Below are positions 34,064 to 42,878 of a stretch of 64,000 nucleotides of DNA, piece by piece. A model generated the notes under the pieces. The model saw only the letters and a program-made list of their open reading frames with translations. It had not been told where the DNA came from and did no database searches. Position 1 is the stretch's first letter; each line of letters opens with the position of its first letter. Made by a program: the position numbers and the translations under genes. The DNA is from Shouchella sp047238345. GTDB lineage: Bacteria; Bacillota; Bacilli; Bacillales; Bacillaceae_D. Location: assembly GCF_047238345.1 (NCBI RefSeq), contig NZ_JBDFMQ010000001.1, positions 1,612,001-1,676,000 of the forward strand, given 5' to 3'.

Positions 34064-35317
34064 TTGAAAAAATATCTTAAGTATGCAGCAATTTTTGGCG
34101 GATTAAGCATGATGCTTGCAGCTTGTAATGGAGGAAGCGAAGAAGGGAGTTCTTCTGGAGGAGATGATGAAGTAACACTTGATTTTTGGTTTTTTACCGG
34201 TGAAGATGATCCGGATTCTGAAAATACTATAAACCCAGTTATTGATTCTTTTATTGAAGAAAACCCGAATATTAACGTAAATTTACGCCAGTTGACGTGG
34301 GATAATGGGCTTGAACAAATTACAACAGCCTTTGCAGGAAACTCAGTACCTGACGTCATTGAATTAGGGGATACATGGTTTGCTAACTTTGTTGAAGAGG
34401 GCGTTCTTGCGAATGTTTCTGAACAAGTTCAACCAATTTACGATAATCATGTGAATTGGGATACGGTTACGTATGAAGATGACGTATACGGCATGCCATG
34501 GTTAATGTCTTCTAGAGCGATGTATATTAATACAGATATTTTTGAAGAAGCAGGGCTTGATCCAAACAGTCCGCCGCAAAATTGGGAAGAGATGCTGGAG
34601 TATGCAAAACAGATTGAAGAAAATACAGATGCATCTGGCTTTGGTATCCATGCAGGTGAGCCGGAAGCAACATGGCATTATTTTATGGCGACAGCATGGA
34701 GTAATGGAGCGGACGTATTAAATGAAGATAACTCGGCAAGTACCATTAACTCACCAGAAATGATTGAAGCGCTAGAATTTTACAAGGAAATGAGTGAATA
34801 CTCACTTGTCTCACAAAGTGAAGTCATTGATAGTGAATTTCGTGCAGGAAATATCGGCATGTCCTTCTCAGGAGCATGGGGCGTCTTTTCTATACCACGT
34901 GACGCGCCAGATTTAAACTTTGATGTTGCGCCAATCCCAGATGGGGCACAAGCGACAGCATCAAGCTTTGCTGGCGGTGAAATTTTAGTTATTCCAGAAG
35001 GATCAGAAAATAAAGAGGAAGCCTTTATGTTAATGGAGCATGTGGCGTCCGAAGAACAAGCGATCGATCATATGCAGCGTGTCGGTTCGATGTTTGCGGC
35101 TGTCCCTGGCGTAGAAGAGCACGAATTTTTTGATGAAAATCCGCAGCTATCTGTTTTTGCTGGTCAGCTCGAGAGCGCTAAATCGTCTCCTGCCATTACC
35201 GAGTGGCAAAGCATAAGTCGCCATGTAGTTGAAGCAGTTGAGCGTACGTTATTAAATGGGGTCGATCCAACAGAATCTTTAAATGACGCTCACGAAAAAA
35301 TTGAAAACGAGCTTTAA
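34064..35317 (+). CDS. sugar ABC transporter substrate-binding lipoprotein
   Basis: 417 residues. Lipoprotein signal with lipobox LAAC near residue 21, then a Gly/Ser/Glu linker and a family 1 solute-binding fold (DLDFWFFTGEDDPDSENT opening, DVIELGDTWFANFV, YGMPWLMSSRAMYINTDIFEEAG, MSFSGAWG). Binds a sugar outside the membrane for the two permeases downstream. The TTG at 34064 is chosen: AAGGGGG lies eight bases upstream and the signal peptide begins there, whereas ATG 34004 has no site. Operon context suggests an aminosugar oligosaccharide. Confidence 0.9.
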   Translation: MKKYLKYAAIFGGLSMMLAACNGGSEEGSSSGGDDEVTLDFWFFTGEDDPDSENTINPVIDSFIEENPNINVNLRQLTWDNGLEQITTAFAGNSVPDVIELGDTWFANFVEEGVLANVSEQVQPIYDNHVNWDTVTYEDDVYGMPWLMSSRAMYINTDIFEEAGLDPNSPPQNWEEMLEYAKQIEENTDASGFGIHAGEPEATWHYFMATAWSNGADVLNEDNSASTINSPEMIEALEFYKEMSEYSLVSQSEVIDSEFRAGNIGMSFSGAWGVFSIPRDAPDLNFDVAPIPDGAQATASSFAGGEILVIPEGSENKEEAFMLMEHVASEEQAIDHMQRVGSMFAAVPGVEEHEFFDENPQLSVFAGQLESAKSSPAITEWQSISRHVVEAVERTLLNGVDPTESLNDAHEKIENEL

Positions 35318-35367
35318 TAAGATTAAGTAGAAATCAGCATTCTTATGAACGTTTGCGACAAGTGAAA

Positions 35368-35398
35368 ATCCCTCGTGAAAGCGGGGGATATCCTTTTT
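35368..35398 (+). terminator. intra-operon hairpin with T-run (attenuator or mRNA-stabilising stem)
   Basis: ATCCCTCG pairs with CGGGGGAT (35368-35375 with 35382-35389, one wobble), followed by ATCC and T5. It lies between the binding-protein gene and the permease genes, where such stems commonly keep binding protein in excess. Confidence 0.6.
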
Positions 35399-35415
35399 AA
35401 TGTGGAGGTGTGACG

Positions 35416-36300
35416 GTGTCGACTTGGACAGCGATGAAGCAAAGTAAGATGGCTTATATCTTTTTGCTCCCGTGGTTTTTATTGTTTGCTGTATTTAGCG
35501 TATATCCGTTGATTCAATCGTTTATCTATAGCTTTCATGATGTACAAATTTTACGTGGAGAGATGGAGTTTGTCGGGCTAGAAAACTATACGAGTTTGTT
35601 TCAGGACCCAGTATTTGGACGAGCGCTACTCAATACATTCATCTATGTTGTGGGCACGATCCCATTTACAGTGTCAATTGCTTTAATTTTAGCGTTAGCT
35701 GTTAATCAAAGGATCCCGTTTAAAAATTTCTTTCGAGTTGGGTTTTTCTTGCCGACCGTAACGTCTATTATTGTTGTATCAATGATGTTTAATTTTATGT
35801 ATTCGCCATCAGGTTTTTTAAATATGATCTTAAACCTCTTTAATTTGCCGACAATGAACTGGCTAATGGATACGAGAACGGCTCTTGCTTCATTAATGGG
35901 CCTATCGGTTTGGATGTCGTGTGGGTTTTATATGTTGATTTTTCTAGCTGGATTACAATCAATTCCGAAAGATTTATATGAAGCTGCTACGGTCGATGGG
36001 GCGTCGCGGTTTAAACAATTTTGGCATGTGACGATGCCTCATATTCGCCAAATTGCCATTGTTGTCATTGTTATTAACACGATTAATACGTTTCAAGTTT
36101 TCCCAGAAGTATATACGCTAACAAGTGGGGGACCGTTAAATGCGACCACAACCATCGTATTCTATTTGTACGAAGAAGCATTTAAACAATTTCAGTTTGG
36201 TCCTGCATCTGCAACTGCATATGTTCTGTTTGTGATTATCATGGGCATCTCGCTGCTGATGTTAAAAGTCATGGGCATTAATAAGGGGGTTGGAGACTGA
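35416..36300 (+). CDS. sugar ABC transporter permease, MalF/UgpA type
   Basis: 294 residues, six membrane helices, with the binding-protein-dependent permease EAA loop (LYEAATVDGASRFKQFWHVTMPHI, about residue 190). Forms the channel with the next permease. GTG 35416 is preferred, seven bases after GGAGG; a GTG two codons earlier is too close. The stop shares four bases (ATGA) with the next gene. No ATPase gene is in the cluster, so a shared MsmX-type ATPase encoded elsewhere is expected. Confidence 0.92.
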   Translation: MSTWTAMKQSKMAYIFLLPWFLLFAVFSVYPLIQSFIYSFHDVQILRGEMEFVGLENYTSLFQDPVFGRALLNTFIYVVGTIPFTVSIALILALAVNQRIPFKNFFRVGFFLPTVTSIIVVSMMFNFMYSPSGFLNMILNLFNLPTMNWLMDTRTALASLMGLSVWMSCGFYMLIFLAGLQSIPKDLYEAATVDGASRFKQFWHVTMPHIRQIAIVVIVINTINTFQVFPEVYTLTSGGPLNATTTIVFYLYEEAFKQFQFGPASATAYVLFVIIMGISLLMLKVMGINKGVGD

Positions 36301-37214
36301 TGAATCAACCATCTCACCAGCCAAAAGCGCCGCTCTTAATGAACGATAGCGCGACGCCGTTAGGCCCAAATAAGAAGCCGAAACGAAAATGGTTCGATTA
36401 TAAGCCTCGGGAAATTGGTTTATTCTTTCTTTTACTCATACCGTTAAGTGTCATGCTCATACCATTCTTATATATGGTGAGTATTTCAATCAAAACCGAT
36501 GGGGTCGTCTTGCGGACGTTAACAGACATCATTCCAAGAAATCCATCATTTGATAATTACATTACGGTTCTGTCGAACGGAAATTTTGCTCGGTATTTAG
36601 GGAATAGTTTATTTGTATCAACATCTATTGTGATTGGAAATGTTTTTTTCTGTACGATGGTCGGCTATACGTTTGCAAAAATGACCTTCCCAGGAAAAAA
36701 TATGATCTTTATTCTTGTCTTGACGAGTTTTATGATTCCTTTCCAAGTAACAATGATTCCCGTGTTTCAACTTATGCAAAATATCGGTTGGATTGATACG
36801 TATCAGGCATTAATTGTTCCTACTCTTGTTACACCATTTGGTATTTTCTTAATGCGGCAATATATTTCGGGCTTGCCGGATGAATTAATTTACGCAGCAA
36901 AAGTCGATGGAGCATCAGAGTTTCGAATCGTCTGGCAAATTATTTTTCCGTTAGCTAGACCAATCGTTGCGGTTCTTGTCATTATGACCTTTTTAAATTC
37001 GTGGAACGATTTTTTATCGCCGCTTATTTTAACCACTTCACCTGAAATGAGGACAATTCCATTAGGGTTGGCAGAGTTTAGCTTTCTAAATAATACCAAC
37101 TGGGGTCATTTAATGGCAGCGTCTGTTGTGTCGTTGCTACCTGTGTTTATCATCTTTATTTTCTTCCAGAAACAAATTATATCTGGTTTAGTTTCAGGTG
37201 CAATTAAAACGTAA
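36300..37214 (+). CDS. sugar ABC transporter permease, MalG/UgpE type
   Basis: 304 residues. A hydrophilic N-terminal 35 residues (KAPLLMNDSATPLGPNKKPKRK) longer than usual for the family, then six membrane helices and the EAA-type loop LIYAAKVDGASEFRIVWQIIFPLARP (about residue 200). Partner of the preceding permease. ATG overlaps its stop (ATGA), with GGGGGTTGGAG upstream. Confidence 0.92.
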   Translation: MNQPSHQPKAPLLMNDSATPLGPNKKPKRKWFDYKPREIGLFFLLLIPLSVMLIPFLYMVSISIKTDGVVLRTLTDIIPRNPSFDNYITVLSNGNFARYLGNSLFVSTSIVIGNVFFCTMVGYTFAKMTFPGKNMIFILVLTSFMIPFQVTMIPVFQLMQNIGWIDTYQALIVPTLVTPFGIFLMRQYISGLPDELIYAAKVDGASEFRIVWQIIFPLARPIVAVLVIMTFLNSWNDFLSPLILTTSPEMRTIPLGLAEFSFLNNTNWGHLMAASVVSLLPVFIIFIFFQKQIISGLVSGAIKT

Positions 37215-37241
37215 GGTCACAAAGAAAAGAGGGATAGAACG

Positions 37242-38768
37242 ATGGGAATGAGAGTAGAAAAACAGCTGACGATTCATGAAAAAGTAGGGATGCTTTTTTC
37301 AATGGGGGCACCTAGCAATGTTGTGGATAATCAGTTTCATCAGCGCTTTGCCGCGTTACCGTTTGGCGGTATGAGCATTTATCCTTACAATATTGAAAGC
37401 AAAGAACAGCTCCTTTCATTGTTTAAAGATGTACAAGATTTTAACGAAAAGAAAGGTTACGAAAGCCCTTTTCTAATGGCTTTAGATGAAGAGGGTGGGA
37501 CATTATCAACGCTTGATCGCTTTTTTCCTTCCGTTCCAGGTAATCGAGCGCTCGGATTAAAACATAATCCACAATTAGCGTATGACAATGGAAAATTGCT
37601 TGGTAGTATGATGGCAACATACGGGGTAGCGGTCGATTGGGCTCCTATATTAGATGTAAACACCAATCGAAAAAATTCGGTCATCGGCGTTAGAAGTTAT
37701 GGTGAAGACCCTACGCTAGTTAGTGATTACGGAGCCAAGTACATACATGGATTGCATGATGCCGGTGTGGCGGCGACAGCGAAACATTTTCCGGGACATG
37801 GAGAAACAGAAGCAGACTCACATTTAGGCTCTGTCACATGTAGTTTAAGTGAAAGCGAGATCTTTGAAAAACTTATTCCTCCCTTCGAACGTGCAATTCG
37901 AGAAGGGGTTGATGCGATCATGGTGAATCACGTGATTTATGACCAAGTTGAACAATCTAACGGACTCCCAGCAACGATGTCGCATTACTGGATGACCGAA
38001 ATTCTCCGTGAAAAATTAGGATTCAAAGGGGTAATTTGCACCGATGATATGGAAATGCGTGCCATTAAAGATCATTTTCCAGCGAAAGAAATCGGCGTAC
38101 TTGCAGTGGAGGCAGGGGTTGACCAATTATTAATCTGCCATTCTCCTGAGCTGCAGCAAGAAGTTTTTGACGGACTTGTTACAGCAGTTGAAACAGGAAG
38201 AATAGCTGAAAGCCGAATTGATGAATCAATTAAACGATTGACCCAATTAAAAAAAGCCGTAACGCAATACCGAACAAATGCTACGGTTATACCAGAGAGA
38301 CAGTGGGCGCAAAACGCTTTACACCTTGCCAAGCAATGCTTGCATTTGGAGCGTGATCCCAAACAATTGCTTCCCCTCGATAAAACAAAGTCGTATGCGC
38401 TTATTTTGCCAAAGCTTGAAGCTTTAACACCAGCGGATTCGACAGATGGAAAGGAAGTCCCACTTGCATCTAAACTTGTCAATTTACAAGTAGACACCTT
38501 TTCGATATCATTAAAACCAACGGAAAAAGAAATAGCGGAATTAAGGCAACAAGTCGACGATAAAGATGTTGTGATCATCGGTACCATTAACGCCCATTTG
38601 TTCACAGAGCAACAAGCGTTAGTACGTCGGTTAAATGATAAAGACTGTATCGTGCTCGTACTACGTGATCCATATGATTGTGATGTGATTCCTGCTGAAC
38701 AGACGGTTTTACTTATCTGTTCCACTGGTGAATCGAGTATGGAGGCTTTTGCGCTCGAATACAGTTAA
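37242..38768 (+). CDS. nagZ: glycoside hydrolase family 3, beta-N-acetylhexosaminidase (NagZ type)
   Basis: 508 residues. GH3 barrel with the NagZ-specific loop KHFPGHGETEADSHLG, whose Asp-His pair is the acid/base, and the nucleophile Asp in GVICTDDMEMRAI; RSYGEDP and GMSIYPYN also fit. About 340 residues of barrel are followed by a 160-residue alpha/beta domain. There is no signal peptide, so it acts in the cytosol, cleaving beta-GlcNAc from imported chito- or muro-oligosaccharides. ATG 37242 follows AGAGGGA. Fourth gene of the ABC operon. Confidence 0.9.
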   Translation: MGMRVEKQLTIHEKVGMLFSMGAPSNVVDNQFHQRFAALPFGGMSIYPYNIESKEQLLSLFKDVQDFNEKKGYESPFLMALDEEGGTLSTLDRFFPSVPGNRALGLKHNPQLAYDNGKLLGSMMATYGVAVDWAPILDVNTNRKNSVIGVRSYGEDPTLVSDYGAKYIHGLHDAGVAATAKHFPGHGETEADSHLGSVTCSLSESEIFEKLIPPFERAIREGVDAIMVNHVIYDQVEQSNGLPATMSHYWMTEILREKLGFKGVICTDDMEMRAIKDHFPAKEIGVLAVEAGVDQLLICHSPELQQEVFDGLVTAVETGRIAESRIDESIKRLTQLKKAVTQYRTNATVIPERQWAQNALHLAKQCLHLERDPKQLLPLDKTKSYALILPKLEALTPADSTDGKEVPLASKLVNLQVDTFSISLKPTEKEIAELRQQVDDKDVVIIGTINAHLFTEQQALVRRLNDKDCIVLVLRDPYDCDVIPAEQTVLLICSTGESSMEAFALEYS

Positions 38769-38795
38769 GCAGGTAGGGATTGGAGTGGATTCCAG

Positions 38796-39953
38796 ATGCA
38801 AGCAAGACAGGGCAATCAAAAATTGTTAAAGCAGTTTAATAAATCCAAGCTATTGAATCTTATTAATCATTATGCGCCGATATCTAGAACGGATTTGGTT
38901 CAAAAAACAGGCCTGAGTCCAACGACTGTCTCTTCTTTAATTGAAGAGAGTTTACACGATGGTGTGGTAATCGAAACAGGATCGGTCGGTGAAGGAGTAG
39001 GAAGAAAAGCAACACTTTTAGAAATTAATGCACGTGGTGGGTTTGTCATTGGCGTCGACCTTAGTTTTGCAACAGAATTAACGTTGCTTAATCTTCGTGG
39101 GGAGTTACTCGTTACCGAAAAAATGGACGAATTAACAGACGTGAATTTATCAGAGTTACCGAATTTATTGAAAAGCTTTTTGAATAAGCAAAAAATTCTT
39201 CATGAAGAAGTAAAAGGAATTGGGATCTCGTTACCCGGGATTCTTGATGAAGATCGAAAGAAGATTGTTTTTTCCTATAATTTAAATGTCCGAAACTATC
39301 CATTACATGCGCTTGTAGAAGAAGCTTTTCAAGTGCCCATTCACCTCGTTAATGACGTAAATGCTGCTGCTTTTGCAGAGCAGTGCAGTGGCAATGCAGT
39401 GGGCAGCCATAGCTTAGTATATACGTTGCTTAGTCGAGGTGTTGGTACAGGGGTAATCTTAAGAAATGAAATTTATGATACCGGTCATACAGGGAATTCG
39501 ATTACAGCAAGAACGTTCGATCAGGAGCAAACGGTTTTTCATCCATTAAATGTGTATTCGATTTACAACCTTGCAAAAGGGATAAAAGATCGACATCCAG
39601 AAACCTTTCATGAAGTAACGGATCATTATGCGATTATTAATCGTTTTTTTCATCTAGCGTTTCAACAAAAGGAAGACCCTTTTTTTACTGAAGCAAAGCG
39701 AATGGCTGAAGACATTGTGATTCTCTTAAGTAATTATGCTTTATTGCTTAAACCAGAAAAAGTGTTGGTAAATGGTTGGGTCGCTGAACAACAGTCATTT
39801 TTTGCATATATGTTACACGTGCTAGACGAGTTAGAAAAAACAACAACGATTTCGATCTGTTTAGAGAAATCATATTGGAAAGAAAAAGGACCTTCTCTTG
39901 GTGCAGCTAGACTCGCGCTACATCATATTTTTAAAGAAATGCAATTTTCATAG
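38796..39953 (+). CDS. ROK family transcriptional regulator (NagC/XylR type)
   Basis: 385 residues. An N-terminal winged helix (LLNLINHYAPISRTDLVQKTGLSPTTVSSLIEE) is followed by an RGGRK-like linker (GVGRKATLL) and a ROK sugar-kinase fold (GFVIGVDLSF, GIGISLPGILDE, HLVNDVNAAAFAE, SRGVGTGVIL). The usual ROK zinc cluster CXCGXXGC is not visible, so metal binding may be lost. Likely senses the sugar or its 6-phosphate and represses the ABC/nagZ operon, of which it is the last gene. ATG 38796; GGAG upstream. Confidence 0.88.
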   Translation: MQARQGNQKLLKQFNKSKLLNLINHYAPISRTDLVQKTGLSPTTVSSLIEESLHDGVVIETGSVGEGVGRKATLLEINARGGFVIGVDLSFATELTLLNLRGELLVTEKMDELTDVNLSELPNLLKSFLNKQKILHEEVKGIGISLPGILDEDRKKIVFSYNLNVRNYPLHALVEEAFQVPIHLVNDVNAAAFAEQCSGNAVGSHSLVYTLLSRGVGTGVILRNEIYDTGHTGNSITARTFDQEQTVFHPLNVYSIYNLAKGIKDRHPETFHEVTDHYAIINRFFHLAFQQKEDPFFTEAKRMAEDIVILLSNYALLLKPEKVLVNGWVAEQQSFFAYMLHVLDELEKTTTISICLEKSYWKEKGPSLGAARLALHHIFKEMQFS

Positions 39954-39963
39954 ACGGACGTGA

Positions 39964-40003
39964 GGCTAGCGATTTTATGTGAATCGCTAGTCTATTTATA
40001 TTT
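39964..40003 (+). terminator. probable terminator of the nagZ operon
   Basis: GGCTAGCGATT pairs with AATCGCTAGTC (39964-39974 with 39982-39992, one wobble) followed by an AT-rich, interrupted T tail. Confidence 0.6.
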
Positions 40004-40028
40004 GTTTGATAGATTTTCTCATTTTTTA

Positions 40029-40057
40029 AAGACAAGCATACGAAAAAATGCTATATT
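40029..40057 (+). promoter_or_regulatory. sigma-A-like promoter of the abg operon
   Basis: AAGACA (40029-40034), 17-base spacer, TATATT (40052-40057). Confidence 0.55.
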
Positions 40058-40118
40058 CTTTTCATTCTTATATTTTAAGGAATATTAAGAGACATGTCCG
40101 AAAATGGTGGTGGAAAGA

Positions 40119-41657
40119 ATGAATGATTTAAGACAAAACAAGAAAATGGGTACACGGATCCTCGATACTGTGGAACGTGTCGGAAACAAATTACCGCATC
40201 CGTTTATGTTATTCTTATATTTAGCGATTGCTGTAATTGTATTCTCAGCCATTATTGCAAGTTTAGGCGTTTCGTTTACACATCCAGGCACTGGCGAAGA
40301 GACAGCCGTTCGAAGCTTGGTTTCAGCTGAAGGGTTTATGTACATACTTGATTCAATGATTTCCAATTTTATCGGCTTTACGCCACTTGGGCTTGTCTTA
40401 ACGATGATGCTTGGGATTGGTTTAGCTCAGCAAGTTGGACTAGTTGAAACCTTTATTAAAAGTACGATTTTGAGAGCGCCAACAAAGCTAGTGACGATTG
40501 CAATTGTTACGACTGGTATCGTCGGAAATATTGCGTCAGATGCAGCGTACGTTCTGATTCCGCCACTTGGAGCTATGATTTTCTATGCGCTTGGCCGTCA
40601 TCCACTTGCTGGAATGGCTGCTGGATTTGCAGGTGTAGGGGCAGGTTTCACAGCGAATTTCATTCCTGCGGGGACGGATGTTCTCCTTTCAGGTATTTCG
40701 ACAGAAGTGGTACAAACGATGGAACCTGGTATGGTTGTCCATATGACCGACAACTATTACTTCATGGTTGCCTCTTCTATTATGCTTATTATCATATGTA
40801 CAGTTATTACGGAACGAGTCATTGAGCCACGCTTAGGCAAATTTAACCCTAAATATGGTGCGAAAGAGTATGTGGAGCAAGAACTGGATACGGTTGGACC
40901 TAAAGAAAGCAAAGCATTACTTATTTCTTTAGCTGCTGGATTCGTGTATTTCGTCATCATTTCGTTTTTTATTGTTCCTGAGAGTGGAATTTTACGAGGT
41001 GAAGGTGGGAGTATTGTTCCTTCTCCATTTATTAGTAATATTGTACCAATTATATTATTTTTATTTTTAACTGTATCGATTGCGTACGGTGTTGCTGCTG
41101 GTGTCATTAAATCAACCCGCGATGTTCCGGAAATGATGGCCGAAGCGATTAAAAGTATGGCGGGTTATATAGTTTTAATCTTTGCGGCTGCGCAATTTAT
41201 TGCATACTTTGACTGGAGTAATATCGGTGTATGGATTGCAGTAAGCGGTGCAGAGTTTTTAGAAAGTGTGAACATGACAGGAATGGGTGTTATTGTCGCT
41301 TTTATCTTTTTAACGACACTATTAAACTTGTTTATCTTTAGTGGGTCTGCCCAGTGGGCATTAATGGCTCCAGTATTTATACCGTTGTTTATGTTGCTTG
41401 ACTATCATCCTGCGCTCGTGCAGTTAGCGTACCGGATTGGTGACTCATCAACAAGTGTAATTACACCAATGAATCCATATGTTCCGATGGTTTTAGCGTT
41501 TATGAAAAAATACGATTCACGAGCTGGATTTGGCACCTTGTTCTCTATAATGCTCCCCTATACGCTCGTTATTCTAGCATTATGGATTGTTTTATTTTTA
41601 ATCTGGACAGGATTTGAGTTGCCAATTGGACCTGGCGTAACAGACTACAAAGGCTAA
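40119..41657 (+). CDS. abgT: AbgT family transporter (p-aminobenzoyl-glutamate type)
   Basis: 512 residues with about twelve membrane helices. AbgT marks: VERVGNKLPHPFMLFLYLA, SNFIGFTPLGLVLTMMLGIGLAQ, GNIASDAAYVLIPPLGAMIFYALGRHPLAGMAAGFAGVGAGFTANF and the late GDSSTSVITPMNPYVP. Known members take up p-aminobenzoyl-glutamate or export sulfonamides by proton antiport. Here two downstream amidohydrolase genes argue for import. ATG 40119 is preferred over ATG 40104, which overlaps the GGTGGTGGAAAG site. Confidence 0.9.
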   Translation: MNDLRQNKKMGTRILDTVERVGNKLPHPFMLFLYLAIAVIVFSAIIASLGVSFTHPGTGEETAVRSLVSAEGFMYILDSMISNFIGFTPLGLVLTMMLGIGLAQQVGLVETFIKSTILRAPTKLVTIAIVTTGIVGNIASDAAYVLIPPLGAMIFYALGRHPLAGMAAGFAGVGAGFTANFIPAGTDVLLSGISTEVVQTMEPGMVVHMTDNYYFMVASSIMLIIICTVITERVIEPRLGKFNPKYGAKEYVEQELDTVGPKESKALLISLAAGFVYFVIISFFIVPESGILRGEGGSIVPSPFISNIVPIILFLFLTVSIAYGVAAGVIKSTRDVPEMMAEAIKSMAGYIVLIFAAAQFIAYFDWSNIGVWIAVSGAEFLESVNMTGMGVIVAFIFLTTLLNLFIFSGSAQWALMAPVFIPLFMLLDYHPALVQLAYRIGDSSTSVITPMNPYVPMVLAFMKKYDSRAGFGTLFSIMLPYTLVILALWIVLFLIWTGFELPIGPGVTDYKG

Positions 41658-41681
41658 TGGAACAAAAAGGGAGAGGGTAAC

Positions 41682-42875
41682 ATGTTTTTTAAAGAAGCAA
41701 CAAGCAATCATGATCACGTCATTAAGTGGAGACGACATCTTCATCAAAACCCTGAATTAAGTCATGAAGAACGACAAACTCAGCAATTTGTATGCGAAAC
41801 GTTAGATGAAGCAGGCATTGCGTATGAAAAGATGCAGAAAAGCTATGGCGTCATTGGCATGATTAAGGGGGAGCAGCCAGGTAAAATAGTTGCTCTACGC
41901 GCAGATATGGATGCGTTGCCGATCGAGGAAAAAAATGACGTGCCTTATCGTTCAACGAAAGAACGAATCATGCATGCATGTGGTCATGATGCACATACAG
42001 CGATGCTGCTCGGAGCTGGTGTTGCGCTTCAGAAAAGAAGAAATGAGATTGCTGGGACCGTTCTGCTTTTATTTCAGCCTGCTGAAGAAGATGCACCAAT
42101 TGGTGGTGCACAGGCAATGATGGAAGATCCAACTTTCTTAGAAAACGAGCCTGATGTGGTCTTTGGTCAACATGTGTGGCCAGACTTACCAGTCGGACAA
42201 ATAGGCGTTCGAGCAGGGGCAATGATGGGGAATTCCGATCGTTTCTCCATCGTTGTTAATGGAAGAGCAGGCCATGCTAGTATGCCTCACCAAGCAGTTG
42301 ATGCGATTGTAGTAGCAAATCAACTGATGTCGAGTTTACAAACCATTGTGAGCCGTAACGTTGATCCGCTTGACTCGGCAGTCATTACAGTTGGAAAAAT
42401 TTCAGGAGGAGACCGCTACAATGTTGTCGCAAGTGAAGTCACCCTTGAAGGAACAGTACGAACGTTTTCGTTAGACGTACGGGAGCAGGTTGAAAAACGC
42501 TTAATCCAACTGGCGAATCAAGTAGCAGGAGCAATGGGTGCAAGTGCCACGGTTCATTATCAAAAAGGATATGTTGCAACGCTGAACACTGAAAAATGGG
42601 CAGAGCATGTAAAACAGCAAGCGCGCACATTATTTGGAGAGCGCGGGGCTCCTGTCGTGAACCCAAGTTTAGCTGGTGAAGATTTTGGCCGATTTCTACA
42701 ACACTATCCTGGTGCTTACTTTTGGTTAGGAACCGCCATAAAAGAACGACCTGTTCAAAGTCCACTACATGACTCAACATTTGGCATTGATGAAGAGGCC
42801 CTTGTTTACGGCGTCAACATAATGGCAACAACTGCTGTGACGGCATTACAGCAAGTAAATAAAGAGGGGAATTAA
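41682..42875 (+). CDS. M20 family amidohydrolase (HipO/AbgB-like)
   Basis: 397 residues, zinc-dependent M20D peptidase. Metal-site blocks: RRHLHQNPELSHEE, ALRADMDALPIEE, HACGHDAHTAMLLGAG, LLFQPAEEDAPIGGA and the late PSLAGEDFGRF; the dimerisation domain is in the middle (SIVVNGRAGHASMPHQAVDAIVVA). Cleaves N-acyl amino acids, such as a p-aminobenzoyl or hippuryl amide. ATG 41682 follows GGAGAGGG, 24 bases after abgT. Shorter than E. coli AbgB and closer to the hippuricase group. Confidence 0.92.
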   Translation: MFFKEATSNHDHVIKWRRHLHQNPELSHEERQTQQFVCETLDEAGIAYEKMQKSYGVIGMIKGEQPGKIVALRADMDALPIEEKNDVPYRSTKERIMHACGHDAHTAMLLGAGVALQKRRNEIAGTVLLLFQPAEEDAPIGGAQAMMEDPTFLENEPDVVFGQHVWPDLPVGQIGVRAGAMMGNSDRFSIVVNGRAGHASMPHQAVDAIVVANQLMSSLQTIVSRNVDPLDSAVITVGKISGGDRYNVVASEVTLEGTVRTFSLDVREQVEKRLIQLANQVAGAMGASATVHYQKGYVATLNTEKWAEHVKQQARTLFGERGAPVVNPSLAGEDFGRFLQHYPGAYFWLGTAIKERPVQSPLHDSTFGIDEEALVYGVNIMATTAVTALQQVNKEGN

Positions 42876-42878
42876 AAC

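Noticed and set aside
38072..38725. 217-codon open frame on the minus strand
   Set aside because: Ser/Cys-rich antisense shadow of nagZ; nagZ motifs are intact on the other strand.
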